This document shows, piece by piece, positions 23,681-35,954 of a stretch of DNA of 64,000 nucleotides. The notes under the pieces are model-generated. The model was given only the letters and a program-made list of their open reading frames with translations, was not told the DNA's origin and ran no database searches. Where the stretch lies: positions 92,828,001 through 92,892,000 of the forward strand of contig NC_064820.1 in NCBI RefSeq assembly GCF_024166365.1, in the 5' to 3' direction. The position numbers were made by a program, and so were the translations under genes. The stretch comes from Elephas maximus indicus. Lineage: Eukaryota; Chordata; Mammalia; Proboscidea; Elephantidae. Every line of letters begins with the position of its first letter. The first letter of the stretch is position 1.

Positions 23681-23681
23681 T

Positions 23682-24330
23682 GTTGTTGTTGTTGTTAGGT
23701 GCTGTGTAGTAGGTTCCAACTCATAGCAACCGTGTGTACAACAGAACAAAACACTGCCCTGTCCTGGGCCATCCTCATGATCATTGTTATTCTTGATTCC
23801 ATTGTTGCAGCTACTGTGTCAATCCATCTTGTTGAGGGTCTTCCTCTTTTTCTCTGACCCTCTACTTTACCAAGCATGATGTCCTTCTCCAGGGACTGGT
23901 CCCTTCTGATAACACGTCCAAAGTATGTGAGATGTAGTCTTGCCATCCTCTTTTATAAGGAACATTCTGGCTGTATTTCCTCCAAGATAGATTTGTTTGT
24001 TCTTTTGGCAGTCCATGATATATTCAACGTTCTTCACCAACACTGTAACTCAAAGGCTTCAATTCTTCTTTGGTCTTCCTTATTCATCATCCAGCTTTCA
24101 CATGCATATAAGGTGACTGAAAACACCATGGCTTGGGTCAGGCACACCTTAGTCCTTAAAGTGACATCTTTGTTTTTTAACACTTTAAAAAGGTCATTTG
24201 CAGCAGATTTGCCCAATGCAATGCGTCTTTTGATTTCTCGATTGCTGCTTCCGTGGGTGTTGATTGTGGATCCAAGTAAAATGGAATCCTTGACAACCTG
24301 AAATTCTCTCTTGAGAGGCATAATTTAAGG
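23682..24330 (-). mobile_element. RTE (BovB-like) LINE 3' portion, reverse
   Basis: Ends (left side) in the (GTT)n complement of the RTE (AAC)n tail, followed by 'aggtgctgtgtagtaggttcc'. Reverse-strand frames 23695-23946 and 24034-24321 read as the C-terminal part of an RTE reverse transcriptase protein ('LTYFGRVIRRDQSLEKDIML', 'YACESWMMNKED', 'INTHGSSNREIKRRIALGK'). It is 5'-truncated and frameshifted. Confidence 0.88.
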
Positions 24331-25150
24331 CTTAACCCTTTCAAGACTTGTGGAACATATAGTATCCCAGCCGATTTTTATGCCTCTGGAATTCTTTGGG
24401 AAGAAGGTAGCCTGATTTGGATGCATTTAATCTCAAGATGGGAACCTTTTGAAATGCATCAAACTGGAGAACCCTGAGTTGTAGCTTCATTTTTGTATAG
24501 ATTGAGCATTGTCTTAGGTGATTGCCTCCTGGATGTGTCGATTTTCTAAATTGTAGGCAGGTTTGCCTTTATTTCTGTGAGATAAGCCTCCTCACTGATT
24601 CCCAGTTACTATGTTCTTGTGAGAATGTACTTACCTCGAGCATAAGCTATTCCCAGTCTTCATTCATTCAGTCATAGTGGCCATTTTCTCATTGTTTCCA
24701 GGTGTTACTGGCTCCCTGTTTTTCTAGCTTCTGAACACTAAATATTGCCATTGCAGTGGTACTTTTCAAGAGAATCAAACTCCTATAAGTTATTCTTACC
24801 CAGCATTCCATCTTAGGGCACAGCCATTGCTTCCACGTGTAGCAGGTGGAATGCACCACTGTGAGCAGTTATACAGTATTCCAGGGCAGCTGTTTCTGCT
24901 TCTCAGCTGTTTGTACTGCGCTGGTATAATGAAGAATACATAGTAGTGGTAATTTTCCTGAGATTCAAATTCCTTTTGTTTTATTTATTTAGCCTGTCAG
25001 TACTGTCTTTTCAGTAATGAAGTATACATTGTACAGGTAATTTTCCTGAGATTAAAAAAAAAAAAAAAACCTTGGCTTTATTTATTTGGGCTGTAAGTTC
25101 TGCTTTTGTTGTAAGGAAGAATGCATTGTACCACGTTTTGAAAAGGTTCA
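24331..25150. repeat. Unassigned stretch with diverged ~95-bp direct repeats
   Basis: Between about 24740 and 25150 a unit recurs three to four times: 'gcagtggtacttttcaagag', 'agtggtaattttcctgagat', 'acaggtaattttcctgagat' and 'ccacgttttgaaaaggttc', each preceded by an aagaatgca/tacattgta-like stretch, two of them followed by 'tttatttatttggg/agcc'. I do not recognise a family. Confidence 0.5.
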
Positions 25151-25747
25151 TGAAAAATAATAAAAAGGCTAAGAAGGAGACTAGAATAAAATGTGTGTGC
25201 AGTCATTCCCAGGTGCCCTCATGATTTACCTCATGTTTCACAAATTTTCAATAAATAAAATTTTAAAAATTAAGAAAGAAAAGATTTAACATTGACTCAT
25301 ATCAGCAGGATTTATGACATCCAGGGTCTGCTGGGACACATGGATCCCAGGTAGTATATAACAAAATCCACAAATTATAAAAAATAATTCTGAATTGGTC
25401 CTTTAATCAGCATGCCTTCTATTAGTGAAAACATATGTTACCCACAAAAAATTCAAAGGAGAAAATAATTCAGTCTTGAAAGCAAGAGACCCACATTGTA
25501 ATGGAGAAGCTAAGAAACTCACAATGTGTTAAGCAGAAGCAGCCCTGAATATAAATAAATATTTATTTATAAGTAAATAAGTAGAGAGGAGATCAAAAAA
25601 TGAACAGTAACAACAATAAGTAGAAGGAAAAAATCATGAAAAAAAGTACAGAAATAGACACACAGAGTACTTGATTCAAGAGGATGGTAGACCACAGTAA
25701 TGGCTACAGGGCCACCAGAGTTGTTGTATAAGTGACATTGCTGTGTA

Positions 25748-25885
25748 AGTGGCATTCCTGGAAGGAAGGAAAGAAAGAAAGAAGGGGAAAGGAAGGAAGG
25801 AAAGAAGGGAGGGAGGGAGAAAGGAAGGAAAGAAAGAAGGAAGGAAGAAAGGGAGGGAGGGAGGAAGAAAAGAAACAAAAATAAG
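25748..25885. repeat. Purine-only simple repeat (GGAA/GAAA/GGGA)n
   Basis: About 120 bases of almost uninterrupted purines on the + strand. The Lys/Arg/Glu-rich frame read through it is a by-product. Confidence 0.93.
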
Positions 25886-25904
25886 GAGTGTGAAAAGTCA
25901 AGGA

Positions 25905-26402
25905 AGAACCCTGTGGGGATGGGTTGGATTTGGAAGTTGTAGGGTAATGCTGTTCAGCTATATGCATCCCCTCCCTAATGAAGTCACCTTTGCTCTTCCC
26001 CGAAGCATCCTGGGGATGAATTTGGGAGGGACTTGGGCTAAGGTACAAGGCTGGGAGTGGCATGACTGGGCCAGCAGCCAAGGCCAAGGAATGCCTTAGC
26101 AACAAGAAGGAAAACATCTGGGTCTGGACATGAAGTCCCTGGGAACACTGACTGACCAAGGACGTTGGAGAAAAATAATGAGCCTTGGTCCCAGCTGGAA
26201 TGGTATATAAGCTTGGGTCCCTTGCTAGGTGGTTGTGAAAAATGCTCCAGTCGCCCTGCCACTGGAGAGCAGCTGCTTGCCCGTGTCAGTAAGTTTCCCT
26301 GAACGTATAAATCTGGAAAGGGCTATGTGTCAGTTCTTCGGATTATCTGCCAGGACACACAGCAAGGGTCTTTCCTTGCTGGGGCTGTCCGTCCCCTGAC
26401 AG
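25905..26402 (+). mobile_element. Putative solo LTR, family unknown
   Basis: A TATA-like 'ggtatataag' at about 26203 lies upstream of a ~190-bp GC-richer block ending 'tgtccgtcccctgacag', which resembles the U3-R-U5 layout of a class I LTR. Terminal TG...CA limits and a target duplication were not established. A unique promoter-like sequence is an alternative. Confidence 0.35.
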
Positions 26403-26667
26403 AGGTATTGGTGTAACTTTATTACTTCTACGATATGATGATTCACATCTGTATTTGTATGCTTATGTGCACATATATGTGTACATTCCTATCCACTAAG
26501 AAGCAAAGACATTCCAACAACAACAAATGCACCAAATACCTAGATCTAGGTCTCTAATACCATGTCCCACTAAAAGAAACCAGAGTTCTTCAAAGAAATG
26601 TTGATTTCATAACTGGAATAGGGTAAGCCCAAACGGGCAGAAAATGTCTTCCAATGAAATAAAGTAA

Positions 26668-26831
26668 AAGCCAAACCAAAGCCATTGCCCTCTTGTCAAT
26701 TCTGACTGATAAAGACCCTACAGGACAGTGTAGAACTGCTCCATAGGGTTTCCAAGGAGCATCCAGTGGATTCAAACTGCCAACCTTTTGATTAGCAGCC
26801 TATCTCTTAACCACTGCGCCACCAGGGCTCC
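26668..26831 (-). mobile_element. AfroSINE with perfect target duplication
   Basis: Full order in reverse, from 'agccaaaccaaagccattg' to 'gcgccaccagggctcc'. Flanked by aatgaaataaagtaa at 26653-26667 and 26832-26846, a perfect 15-bp duplication, so a fairly recent insertion. Confidence 0.95.
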
Positions 26832-27149
26832 AATGAAATAAAGTAAGGAAGCACCAAAAAAAAAAAAAGATGAGGAAATATAACAAGGATACACGAGGCA
26901 GCCTGAAAGGGCAATCATTGGCCAAATCTGGGACAATTTGAACACTAAAATAATTAAGTAGAGCAATGAATTATAAACCATTAAAAAAGGAGTTATGATT
27001 CTATACTAATATGGAATAGACAAATAGATAAAGGGAGGAGAGAAATTTTTAGCTTACAGTAAAATGTGAAAGGGCAGCCAGTAAATATGAAGGGAATGCA
27101 GGAGTTGGAAAATCACCATTTCACAACCCTTATGGTAGGTAAATAGTCA

Positions 27150-27352
27150 GGAATCCCTAGATGGTGCAAACAGTTAAGTGCCTAACTACTAGCCAAAAAG
27201 AGGTTTGAACTCACCCAGAGGTGTCTAGGGAGAAAGGCCTGGAGATCTGCTTCCAAAAGGTCACAGCCTTGAAAACCCTTTGGGGCACTTCTACTCAGCA
27301 AACATGGGATTGCCGTGAGTCAGGACTGACTCCATGGGAGCTAACAACAACG
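27150..27352 (+). mobile_element. AfroSINE, long variant
   Basis: Head 'atccctagatggtgcaaac', middle 'gagaaaggcctggagatctgc', 'tcacagccttgaaaaccctt' and tail 'gactgactccatgggagctaac'. An A/T tract follows at 27402-27415. Confidence 0.88.
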
Positions 27353-27359
27353 ATGGTAA

Positions 27360-28850
27360 TACTCAGGCAAGAATCATCAATGAATGCAATATCTGGCACT
27401 TTTTTTTTTTTTTTTAATGAGGAGTAGGATATGTGTATTGTCTTGACATGATTTCCCACAGAGTTCTTATTAGTTGCAAGGGGGGAAAAAAAATAATTAT
27501 ACAGTGGAAAAATCAGGCAATACCTTGACTGATGTCAACATTAATATCACCAATGAGGGACATCCTGTACCTCCAAATGTGATGTCATAAAAGGACACAA
27601 AATCCCCTATACAGTATTTAGTCAAGAATGCATAATCTCTGATGTTTCATGAGGAAACATCAGACAAACACAAACTGAGAAATGTTATATTAAAAAAAAA
27701 AGGTGCAAGTGGCTGTATTCCTTAAATGATGCCAATGTCATAAGAGATAAAGAAAGGCTATGGGCATGCTCCCAATTAAAGAAAGCTAAACAGGTATCAC
27801 AGCTAAATGCATTATCTGCCTCTAGAATGGATACTGTACTGGAGGATAGGAAAAAAATGTCATAAAGGATATTACTAGATCCACTTACAAAGTTGGAATA
27901 TGCATGGCACGTTAGATAAAAATATTGGATCAATATAAATTTATGAAGTTGATATTACAGTATGGTTATAACAGATTGTCCTATTCTTCTTAGAAAATCC
28001 TAAAGTGTTTAGGGGTCTAGTGACATGATGCTGTAATTTAGCCTTAAACCATTCCGGAAAAAAATTATTTATACAAAAAGAGATAGTAATCACAAATGAT
28101 AAAGAAAATGGAGTAAAATATTAAAAAAAATTAAGGATAGGTAAATCTTGTTAAAGAATGTATGGTTGTTCATTGCACTAATTTTATTTTTGCAACTTTT
28201 TGTAACTTTACAATTATTTCCAAGTAATTTTTTTTAAATAAATATAATAAGCAAGGGGAGAACCCAGGAGGTCTTTACCCCCTTCTAGCAGTGGAGTAAT
28301 ACCATGGCTATATCAGAGCCTAGCAACCTCAGGTCAACTAGGTAGCAGAGAGAGGGTAAGAGTGAATTAGCTAGTGCAGCCCCAGTCCAAGGCCTTGGCA
28401 AGTATCTTGATTTGCCTGAGGAAATATGAAATCCAAAGTTGGATTTGTTTAATGGATCCAAAACCAATACTCTCATATCTCCTATAAGATGATGGTGATA
28501 TTGGAAAAGTACAAATTCAAATGCAGTTGTCTGGTTTTCAACAATCACAGGACCTGACTGTCTGGACTGCCCTTCCACTTCCCAGCTGTACAGCTGTCTC
28601 TAAGACCTAGAAAATAGCCTGCTTCATACTCTCTCTGCAATTTGGAAGGTCTATTCAGTTGCATGCACCAAGATAAGGAGCTGAGATCAGGAAGGACATG
28701 GACATACACCATTTACACACAAACACACACGTACATACAAACTTGAGTCTACAGTGATGAATGAACTGAATTTTCCCCGTTTCCTTTAGGATGCCAGAAA
28801 CATGTATTCGAAGAAATTCAAAAAAAGGCCATAGTGTGCAAAGTTAATGA
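27360..28850. other. Spacer, nothing recognised
   Basis: About 1.5 kb AT-rich sequence without a gene or identifiable repeat. A short CA-rich patch lies near 28716-28738. Confidence 0.5.
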
Positions 28851-28854
28851 GCAA

Positions 28855-29030
28855 GGGCTTTTGAAATCAGATGAAATTTGGTTTAAGCTCCAGTTCTGCT
28901 ATTTACTAGCTGTTGAGGCTGCAGGAAAGCTGCCACATCTGTAAGGATGGTAACAGCGACACCTCCTTCGTAGGATTATTATGAGGATCAAATGACATCT
29001 TACATGTAAAGCCCATGGCAAGGACAGACA
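28855..29030 (+). mobile_element. MIR SINE
   Basis: 'cagttctgctatttactagctgt', then 'tctgtaaggatggtaacagc' and 'aggattattatgaggatcaaatgac' follow the MIR consensus in order. Confidence 0.75.
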
Positions 29031-29073
29031 AGAACAGCTAATGTTACCTCTTATTAATGAGTTTAAAGTGTGT

Positions 29074-29242
29074 CCATAAAAAAAACCAAACCCAGTGCTG
29101 TCGAGTTGATTCTGACTCATAGCAACCCTACAGGACAGAGTAAACTGCCCTGCAGAGGTTCCAAGGAGTGCCTGGCAGATTTGAACTGCCGACCCTTGGG
29201 TTAGCAGCCATAGCACTTAACCACTATGCTACCAGGGTTTCC
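29074..29242 (-). mobile_element. AfroSINE with 12-bp target duplication
   Basis: Reverse-oriented, from 'aaaccaaacccagtgctgtc' to 'gctaccagggtttcc'. Flanking tttaaagtgtgt at 29062-29073 and 29243-29254. Confidence 0.94.
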
Positions 29243-29254
29243 TTTAAAGTGTGT

Positions 29255-30910
29255 AAATAAGTTTAATTCTATACTGGGGACCACCAGACCCTATTAAAAG
29301 AAATATTCTGCCACTTTTAGGGAACATGATATTTTTTATCCATTCATATAACACAAGTTATTTAGTGACTATCTACTATGTAATAGGATACAAAGATGAT
29401 TAAAACACAGTTCTTTTTCTTAAGTATATATAGTCTAATAAGGAGACAGAGACATATATGTAATTAATTACAATACTTCAGATTACTATCATAAGGATAT
29501 CATAAATTAAATTTTAAGTTATCTTGAAAGAAAAGTCAATCCTTTTTAAGAGTTTAGGAAAGCTTTGTCATTGAGTAAAAACACAGAGAGTCTGTTAAAA
29601 TAAAAGTAAAGAGATTTATTGAAAGTTCAAACCCAGTTTCAACTGGGAAACATTCAGGCTCAAAAGATGAAGCCAATGCTTCAAAAAGTTTACTCAGTTA
29701 CAGGAGTTTATAACGGTAAAAACCTCAAGTAAAGAGGTATAGCTACAATGGTTTTGATTGGTTCAAATATACAGGGTTGGTCAGAACAAGGTTGTGGAAA
29801 AGTACAAGGTATGGTAAGGGGGTTAGAAAAAACATTCTTCAAGGTAGAGGGATATCTCCTGAGAATAGGCTTACCCTCTAAAGTCACATGCTTAATATCT
29901 ATGCAAGTCATAATGATCATTATTGCAATCTTGACCTAGTCACCAACCTTTCTGAGAACTGCAAAGCAGAGGTAATTTCTGAAAAATAGTCAAGCTGTCA
30001 AGATGAAGTTAAACCTACACTTTAGCCAGAAGCTTCAGCCCAGCCAAATGCCTTGAATTTTAGAATGTTCTTCATCAGTTTCTTAGTGAAAATGACATGT
30101 GTGTAGAGTTTTGAAGAATACAATGAGAAGAAAAAAAAAAAAGAAGTGAAAGCATTCCGAAAAGAGGGAACTAAGATGAAGTATAGATATAGTGTGATCA
30201 TTAAGTAAGCTTTTTTTCTTCCAGTGAGTCATCACTAAATCATTCAGAAGGTTAGGAGAATATCTCCCAATTCCAACTGCCTCAGTGGAATCACATTTTT
30301 TCTTTTTCTTGAAACCAGATTTTTTCCCTACAAATCTAAAATTTCAAATAGAAGTTAACAGAGTCCTGACTTTAACCCTGCAGTAGCAGGAAGTTCTAAA
30401 AACTTCAGACCAAAAGAAACTTGTTCACTGCGTTTTACAAATGTAGGATGGAAATTCATAATTTCTTTACTAAGCAATTTACTTTTAGATAAACTTGAAC
30501 CTAGTTCTTAAAATCTAATATAGTAGCTGTTGAAAGGAATAACAAATATTGTACTTTAATTTTTATGTATACTGTCTTATACAGCGTAAGTTTTATATAC
30601 TATAATTTCAGTCTCCAAAGACTTACTTGGTTCTCACTCTAGAATATACATCCTACTTGCTACATAAAATAATTGGATTTTACTCTTAAAATGTAACTTT
30701 GGAGTAAACCTCATGTCCCTAAAGATGTTTTCTATTTTGTACCAATCAATTCATGAACTGTCTTATTTCTCTTAAAACTCATTTTATAGTGAAAGTGTGT
30801 TATACTGAACCAGAAGTTTCTCTAGCGTAACTCTCATTTTTCTTACTGGTAGTGTGACATGAATGTAGATTGTCAGGCTACCTGTATGAGATATAGTGCA
30901 TGATACATAC
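29255..30910. other. AT-rich spacer
   Basis: No gene recognised. The block at about 29590-29950, opening 'gagatttattgaaagttca', could be a reverse-oriented old LTR (polyadenylation signal in complement), but this is weak. Confidence 0.4.
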
Positions 30911-30911
30911 T

Positions 30912-31180
30912 CTAGGTTTCCATTGCTGCGTAACAAACCAGTCCCAAAACTAAATGATTAAAAACAATTTATTTTCTGCAGTTCTGGGGCTGCTAGGCTC
31001 AGCTGAGAAGTTCTTACTTAACATTCTTTATATAGTTATAGGCAAATCGTGTGTGTGACTGGAGTTACCTGAAGGCTTCTTCATTCACATGTCTGGTGCC
31101 TGGGCTGGGATAGATGGAACAGCTAGGGGCTAGCTGGGTCTTTCACTCTGAGTCTCTCTCTCTCTCTCCGCATGTATGTT
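30912..31180. mobile_element. Old interspersed repeat (LTR-like), family uncertain
   Basis: 'ggtttccattgctgcgtaac' and 'tgattaaaaacaatttattt' followed by 'agttctggggctgctaggctc' match the layout of a common old mammalian repeat, and a diverged second copy lies at 31885-32330. Confidence 0.4.
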
Positions 31181-31884
31181 TCCATATGGCTAGCTTCGGC
31201 TTCTTCAACTCTGGCAGTCTCGGGGTAGCTGGACTTGTTACACAGCAGCTGGCTTCTCCCAAGCAAGCATTCCAAGTTGCCTGAATAGGATCTGCAAAGC
31301 TTTGATAAGTTAGTCTCAGAACGTCACTCTTGTGCATTATATTGGTCAAGCAGTTTACTAAGATCAAAAGGAGGGAAGGTGTCATATTAACAAAAACATT
31401 TTTAGAGACTATTTTTGGAATAATTAGGATGTGAAACACTAGGATGTGCTCTATGGCTGATAACTTGCCATTAATACAGAGGTCAGTAATCATGCTAGGA
31501 AGAAAGTGATCTAACCTACCTTGGATCCTATTTGAATTTACTCCTAACTCACAAGAAACATCAAAAAGCTGCAAAGTGCATTTCTGAAAGCATCCTGCAC
31601 TCCCCGAAGTACACCTGCTGCTACAACAGCATCAAATGGAACCCATTCTGTTTCCAGGCTTTGGATGTTCTGATTTGTTCAGCACACTTCAATTCAACCT
31701 GTGAAAGCTAGAGAATTATCACAGATGCGTGCTTTGAGAAAAAGATGTTAATTAAGCTAATAAAAATATTTTAAATGGCACAGCAAAATTCCCAAATCCC
31801 CAGATTAGTGATAAGACACTACCAGATAGTGCGGAGGCTGGTTTCCCTGAAAAAGTAGCTGTGTTACCACTACGTGTCTGTTCC

Positions 31885-32330
31885 AGTCATTTGTTGCTTC
31901 ACAGCAATCTACCTCAGACTTAAAAATGTTAAAATAATCCATTTTATTATATCTCACAAATCTATAAATCATCACCTTGGGCAGGCTCAGCTGGGCAACT
32001 CTGCTTTACACAATATTGACCGGGATCACTTAGTGATATTCAGCTGGCGGGTGGGCTAGGCTGGGATTGAGGGTCCAAGATGGCTTTACTCACATGCCTG
32101 GCACCCTAGGCCCCACTCCTCATCCACTGAGTCTTAGGGTCTAATCTCCAGCAAAGCAGTCAAATGTCCTACATGAAGGCTCAGGGGTCCAAGAGCAAAT
32201 GTTTCAAAAGACAGGAAAGGCAGTTGCCAGTCTGATAAGTCAAGGCCTGGAAATGGGCACAGTGCCACTTCTGTCATATTCTCTCATTGAAAATAGTCAC
32301 AGAGAGTCTATCCAGATTCATGGGGAAGGA
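31885..32330. mobile_element. Second copy of the same old repeat
   Basis: 'catttgttgcttcacagcaa', 'aaaataatccattttattat' and 'ggcaggctcagctgggcaac' parallel the copy at 30912, with a longer right part. Confidence 0.4.
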
Positions 32331-32419
32331 ACATAAAAAGTTTTCCAATTATGGTTTAATAAATACAGGCACTGAATAGGACTTTTAAATAATTGACTAT
32401 TATATATATTATACATATA

Positions 32420-32600
32420 ACTGCTGTGGAGTCGACTCTGACTCATGCCAGAGTAGAACTGCACTTCATCGGGTTTTCAATAGCTGATTTTTTGGAAATG
32501 GATCATCAGGTCTTTCTTCCAAGTTTCCTCTGGGTAGGCTCTAGCTGACAACCTTTCAGTTAGCAGCCAAACACATTAACAGTTTGCACCCCCCAGGGAG
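32420..32600 (-). mobile_element. AfroSINE, long variant, diverged
   Basis: 'ctgctgtggagtcgactctg', 'gatcatcaggtctttcttcc', 'ggtaggctctagctgacaacc', ending 'tttgcaccccccaggg'. Confidence 0.82.
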
Positions 32601-32694
32601 CAAATGTTATATATGCCCCATACGTTGTGTGGGGGGCACTGGATATAATGTATTAGATGTGTCTCCACTCAATCAGAAGGTACATGTAGAAATT

Positions 32695-32755
32695 AAAAAA
32701 AAACACAACTCATTGATAGCAAGTCAATTCCAACTCATAGTATCACCTAGAAATA
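32695..32755 (-). mobile_element. AfroSINE tail fragment
   Basis: 'cattgatagcaagtcaattcc' is the complement of the SINE 3' end; the remainder is missing. Confidence 0.6.
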
Positions 32756-32759
32756 AAAC

Positions 32760-33142
32760 TTACTAAACCTTAAGTCTTTTTTTTTTTTTTTTGGCATGGA
32801 TTTTCTTTTTCACAAAGAAAAATTAAAATATACATTATATATTTAGCGTTTAAAACAAGGTTTAGGTATTTTTTGACTTTGTTCACTACTGCTCTATAAA
32901 TGAGCCATCTGAGGCAATGTGCATCCTCCCACAGATGAATTAAACAGGTTAGCAGGAGCTTTCACAGTACCTATTATCACATTTCCAGTGTTTATCACTG
33001 ATTTTTCCTCTCCATGCTCTCTAGTAAAAGACCACCAGGAACACATCAATAATTTAACAAATTGAGTTTATTACTAGTAGCAGAAAGTGTTGTTGTAGTA
33101 AGGAAAAGCAGATAACGTGAAAAACCTTGGGGCATATAAATG
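32760..33142. other. Spacer with poly-T run
   Basis: A T-run at 32777-32793. No gene recognised. Confidence 0.5.
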
Positions 33143-33156
33143 AGAGAGGGTTAAAC

Positions 33157-34732
33157 GGGAGGTGGGCCAAGATGGCTGACTAGGTAGAAGCTACCTCGGA
33201 TCCCTCTTGCAACAAAGACTTGGAAAAACAAGTGAATCGATCACATACATGACAATCTACGAACCCTGACCATCAAACACAGATCTAAAGAGTTGACCTG
33301 AGTGACAGAGACTGAGAACAAGCAACCACAGGGAAGCAACGACTGTTTTCAGAGCCTGTAGCCAGCGTCCCAGTCAGAAAACCTTGGCGCCAGGCTTTGG
33401 ACTGGGCACAGGGGAGCTGAGCACAGCATCCTAAGAGGGTGCAAACACGAGAAGCAGCCCTAGCCCCCAGAAGTGACCTCGGGGGAAGCCCAGCCAGTGC
33501 ACGCAGGCAGTGCAGCAAAACGGATGATAGGACGAGAAGTCACCAGGACTGGTTTTGGAGCTTGGAGTGCGGCATCCCAGCCAGGGAACTTTGGCGCTAG
33601 GCTTTGGACTGGGAGCGGAGGAACTGACCACGACTTCTGAGACAGCACAAGCACAGGACGCGGGCCTGACCCTTGGGGGCAGTCTCGACCCAGCCAACAC
33701 ACACAGGCTACACACCCCTCGGGAACCTCAGATAAAACAGTCATCACCCAGCAAGATAAGTAATTTTTTCTTTTTTTGTCTATATTCCGGGGTGCTACTC
33801 TCTGCTATCTATCTGATCCCTCCCCTCCCCTTCACAGGTGGCTTCATTAACATTGGAATTTCCTGAGCCAGAGAGTGAAGTGCTCTGCGGTTTTGTTTTG
33901 TTTTTTTTTTGTGTGTGTGTGTTTTTCAAACCAATTCTCCTGGCCTGAGAGAAGCAGCTAAAAAAACTCAGGGACCAAAAATCCTTCCCTGATTTCCTGA
34001 AATTGGACTAAAAATACAGAACCAGCTCCAGCCAAGCATTTGAGATCCACAGTCTTGGGCTTTCATCCCTACAGGGAACAAGGTGGCTATTATAATGCAA
34101 AGGCAATTCTGATAGGTATCTGACTGTAATTGTTTTAGCGGATTACTGGAAAGACAAGTTTCCCAGGTCTGATATCTCTGCGTATTCAACAGAGCCCTCA
34201 CTGACCCACAACAGGGAACTGAGGACTGAAGCTCCACCCAAACCACCTAGCCTCATGACTTAGGGGTCTGAGGATGGTGACACCTTTCAATCTGTAGAGG
34301 TACATGCATTGGGTGCCTAAGGTACAGCTGCAGAGCCCACCCACCAAAGTGCTTTAGGAAGAGAGACACACCTACCTCACTGGCACTTGGGGGAAGCCTG
34401 TCAGCATCCTGCCCCCCTGGAGTGTGACCCCCTGCTGCTACTAGAATCTGGTGCACACAACTATCACCACTACTCATCTAGGTGGATATGTGACAGTCTC
34501 ACCACACACTTGGTGACCCAAAATCAGATTCTACTCAAGAATAGTGAATGGACTCTTAGGCTTATATATCTGGTAATAGCCCAAACCAGCTGGTAATAGG
34601 ACATAAGTGATTCAAGGGCTACAAAAATCAAGACAGAGCAATCTAGTAGCCCATCTACATATATTGAAAGAAAACAAAACAAGATAACACTCAGTGAGCA
34701 AATATAAACTAAATCATTACAATATCTTATAG
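33157..34732 (+). promoter_or_regulatory. L1 copy B 5'UTR / internal promoter
   Basis: The leader has two monomer units (about 33300 and 33510) and one tail block ('cttcattaacattggaatttc' near 33842; 'ctacagggaacaaggtggc' near 34069), then a segment absent from copy A. Promoter role is inferred from family and position. Confidence 0.78.
34167..34732 (+). other. GT...AG-bounded 5'UTR block present in copy B, absent in copy A
   Basis: In copy B, 'aagtttcccag' is followed by gtctgata (GT at 34167) and the block ends 'tcttatag' right before ORF1 ATG 34733. In copy A, 'aagtttcccag' (ending 3098) runs straight to tg-ATG of ORF1. The missing block is thus 566 bp with intron-like ends. The acceptor's pyrimidine tract is weak. 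Confidence 0.65.
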
Positions 34733-35755
34733 ATGGATCAGAGACAGCAGTCGATATCAAACCACATAAAGAAGCAGACCATGATTGCTTCTACAACTCC
34801 CAAAATTAAAGAATCAAAATCTTTCCCAAATGGAGATGCAATCCTGGAATTGCCAGATGCAGAATATAAAAAACAAATATACAAAATGCTTCAGGACATC
34901 AGGGATGATCTCAGAAATGAAATAAGGCAATCTACAGAAAAAGCCAAGGAACATACTGATAAAGCAGTTGAAGAAATCAAAAAGATTATTCAAGAACATA
35001 GAGGAAAAATTAATAAGCTGCAAGAATCCATAGAGAGATGGCATTCAGAAGTCCAAAATACTAACAGTAAAATTACAGAATTAGATAACTCAATAGGAAG
35101 TCAGAGGAGCAGAATCGAGCAAATGGAATGCAGAGAGGGGGAGGTGGAGGATAAGGCAATTGACAACAATATAGTTGAAAAAAATCAGATAAAATAATTT
35201 AAAAAAAAAATGAAGAAACCCTAAGAATCATGTGGGACTCTATCGAGAAGAATAACTTGCATGTGATTGGAGTTCCAGAACAGGGAGGGATAACAGAAAA
35301 TACAGAGAGAATAGATGAATATCTGTTGCCAGAAAACTTCCCTGACATCATGAAAGGCGAAAGGATATCTATCCAAGATGCTCACCGAACCCAATATAAG
35401 ATTGATCCAAAAAGAAAATCACCAAGACATATTTTCATCAAACCTGCCAAACCAAAGATAAAGAGAAAATTTTAAAAACAGCCAGGGATAAAAGAAAGGT
35501 CTCCTACAAAGGAGAATCAATAAGAATAAGTTCAGACTACTCAGCAGAAACCATGCAGTCAAGAAGGCAATGGGATGACATATATAGAGCACTGAAGGAG
35601 AAAAACTGCCTGCCAATGATCATATATCCAGCAAAACTCTCTCTCAAATATGAAGGTGAAACTAAAACATTTACAGATAAACACAAGCTTAGAAAATTTG
35701 CGAAAACCAAACCAAAGCTACAAGAAATACTAAAGGAAACTGGTCAGAAAATCAA
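34733..35755 (+). pseudogene. L1 ORF1 protein, copy B, frameshifted
   Basis: ATG 34733 (M-D-Q-R-Q-Q-S-I-S), homologous to copy A ORF1 from the first codon. Open segments lie in three frames: 34733-35197 (coiled-coil part), 35230-35475 (RRM entry 'IGVPEQGG') and 35553 onward ('QSRRQWDDIYRALKEKN', 'YPAKLSLKYEG'). Frameshifts sit near A-runs at about 35190-35215 and 35450-35480 and near the 3' end. Non-functional. Confidence 0.88.
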
Positions 35756-35954
35756 TAATATCAGATACCAGCACAACACGAGGTCACACAACAGAACATC
35801 CTGATATCAACTCAAATAGGGAAATCACAAAAACAAATTAAGATTAATTTTAAAAAGAAAAAAATGCTCAAAACAGGGAATCATTGAAGTCAATATGTAA
35901 AAGATCTCAATAATCAAAAAGGGGGACTAAAAACAGGAGGCATAGAACTGCCAT

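Noticed and set aside
25749..26099. 116-codon Lys/Arg/Glu-rich frame
   Set aside because: It translates a purine simple repeat and then unrelated sequence; no start context or homology.
31143..31574. Reverse-strand 143-codon frame
   Set aside because: Partly within an old repeat; no domain recognised and no splice or promoter context.
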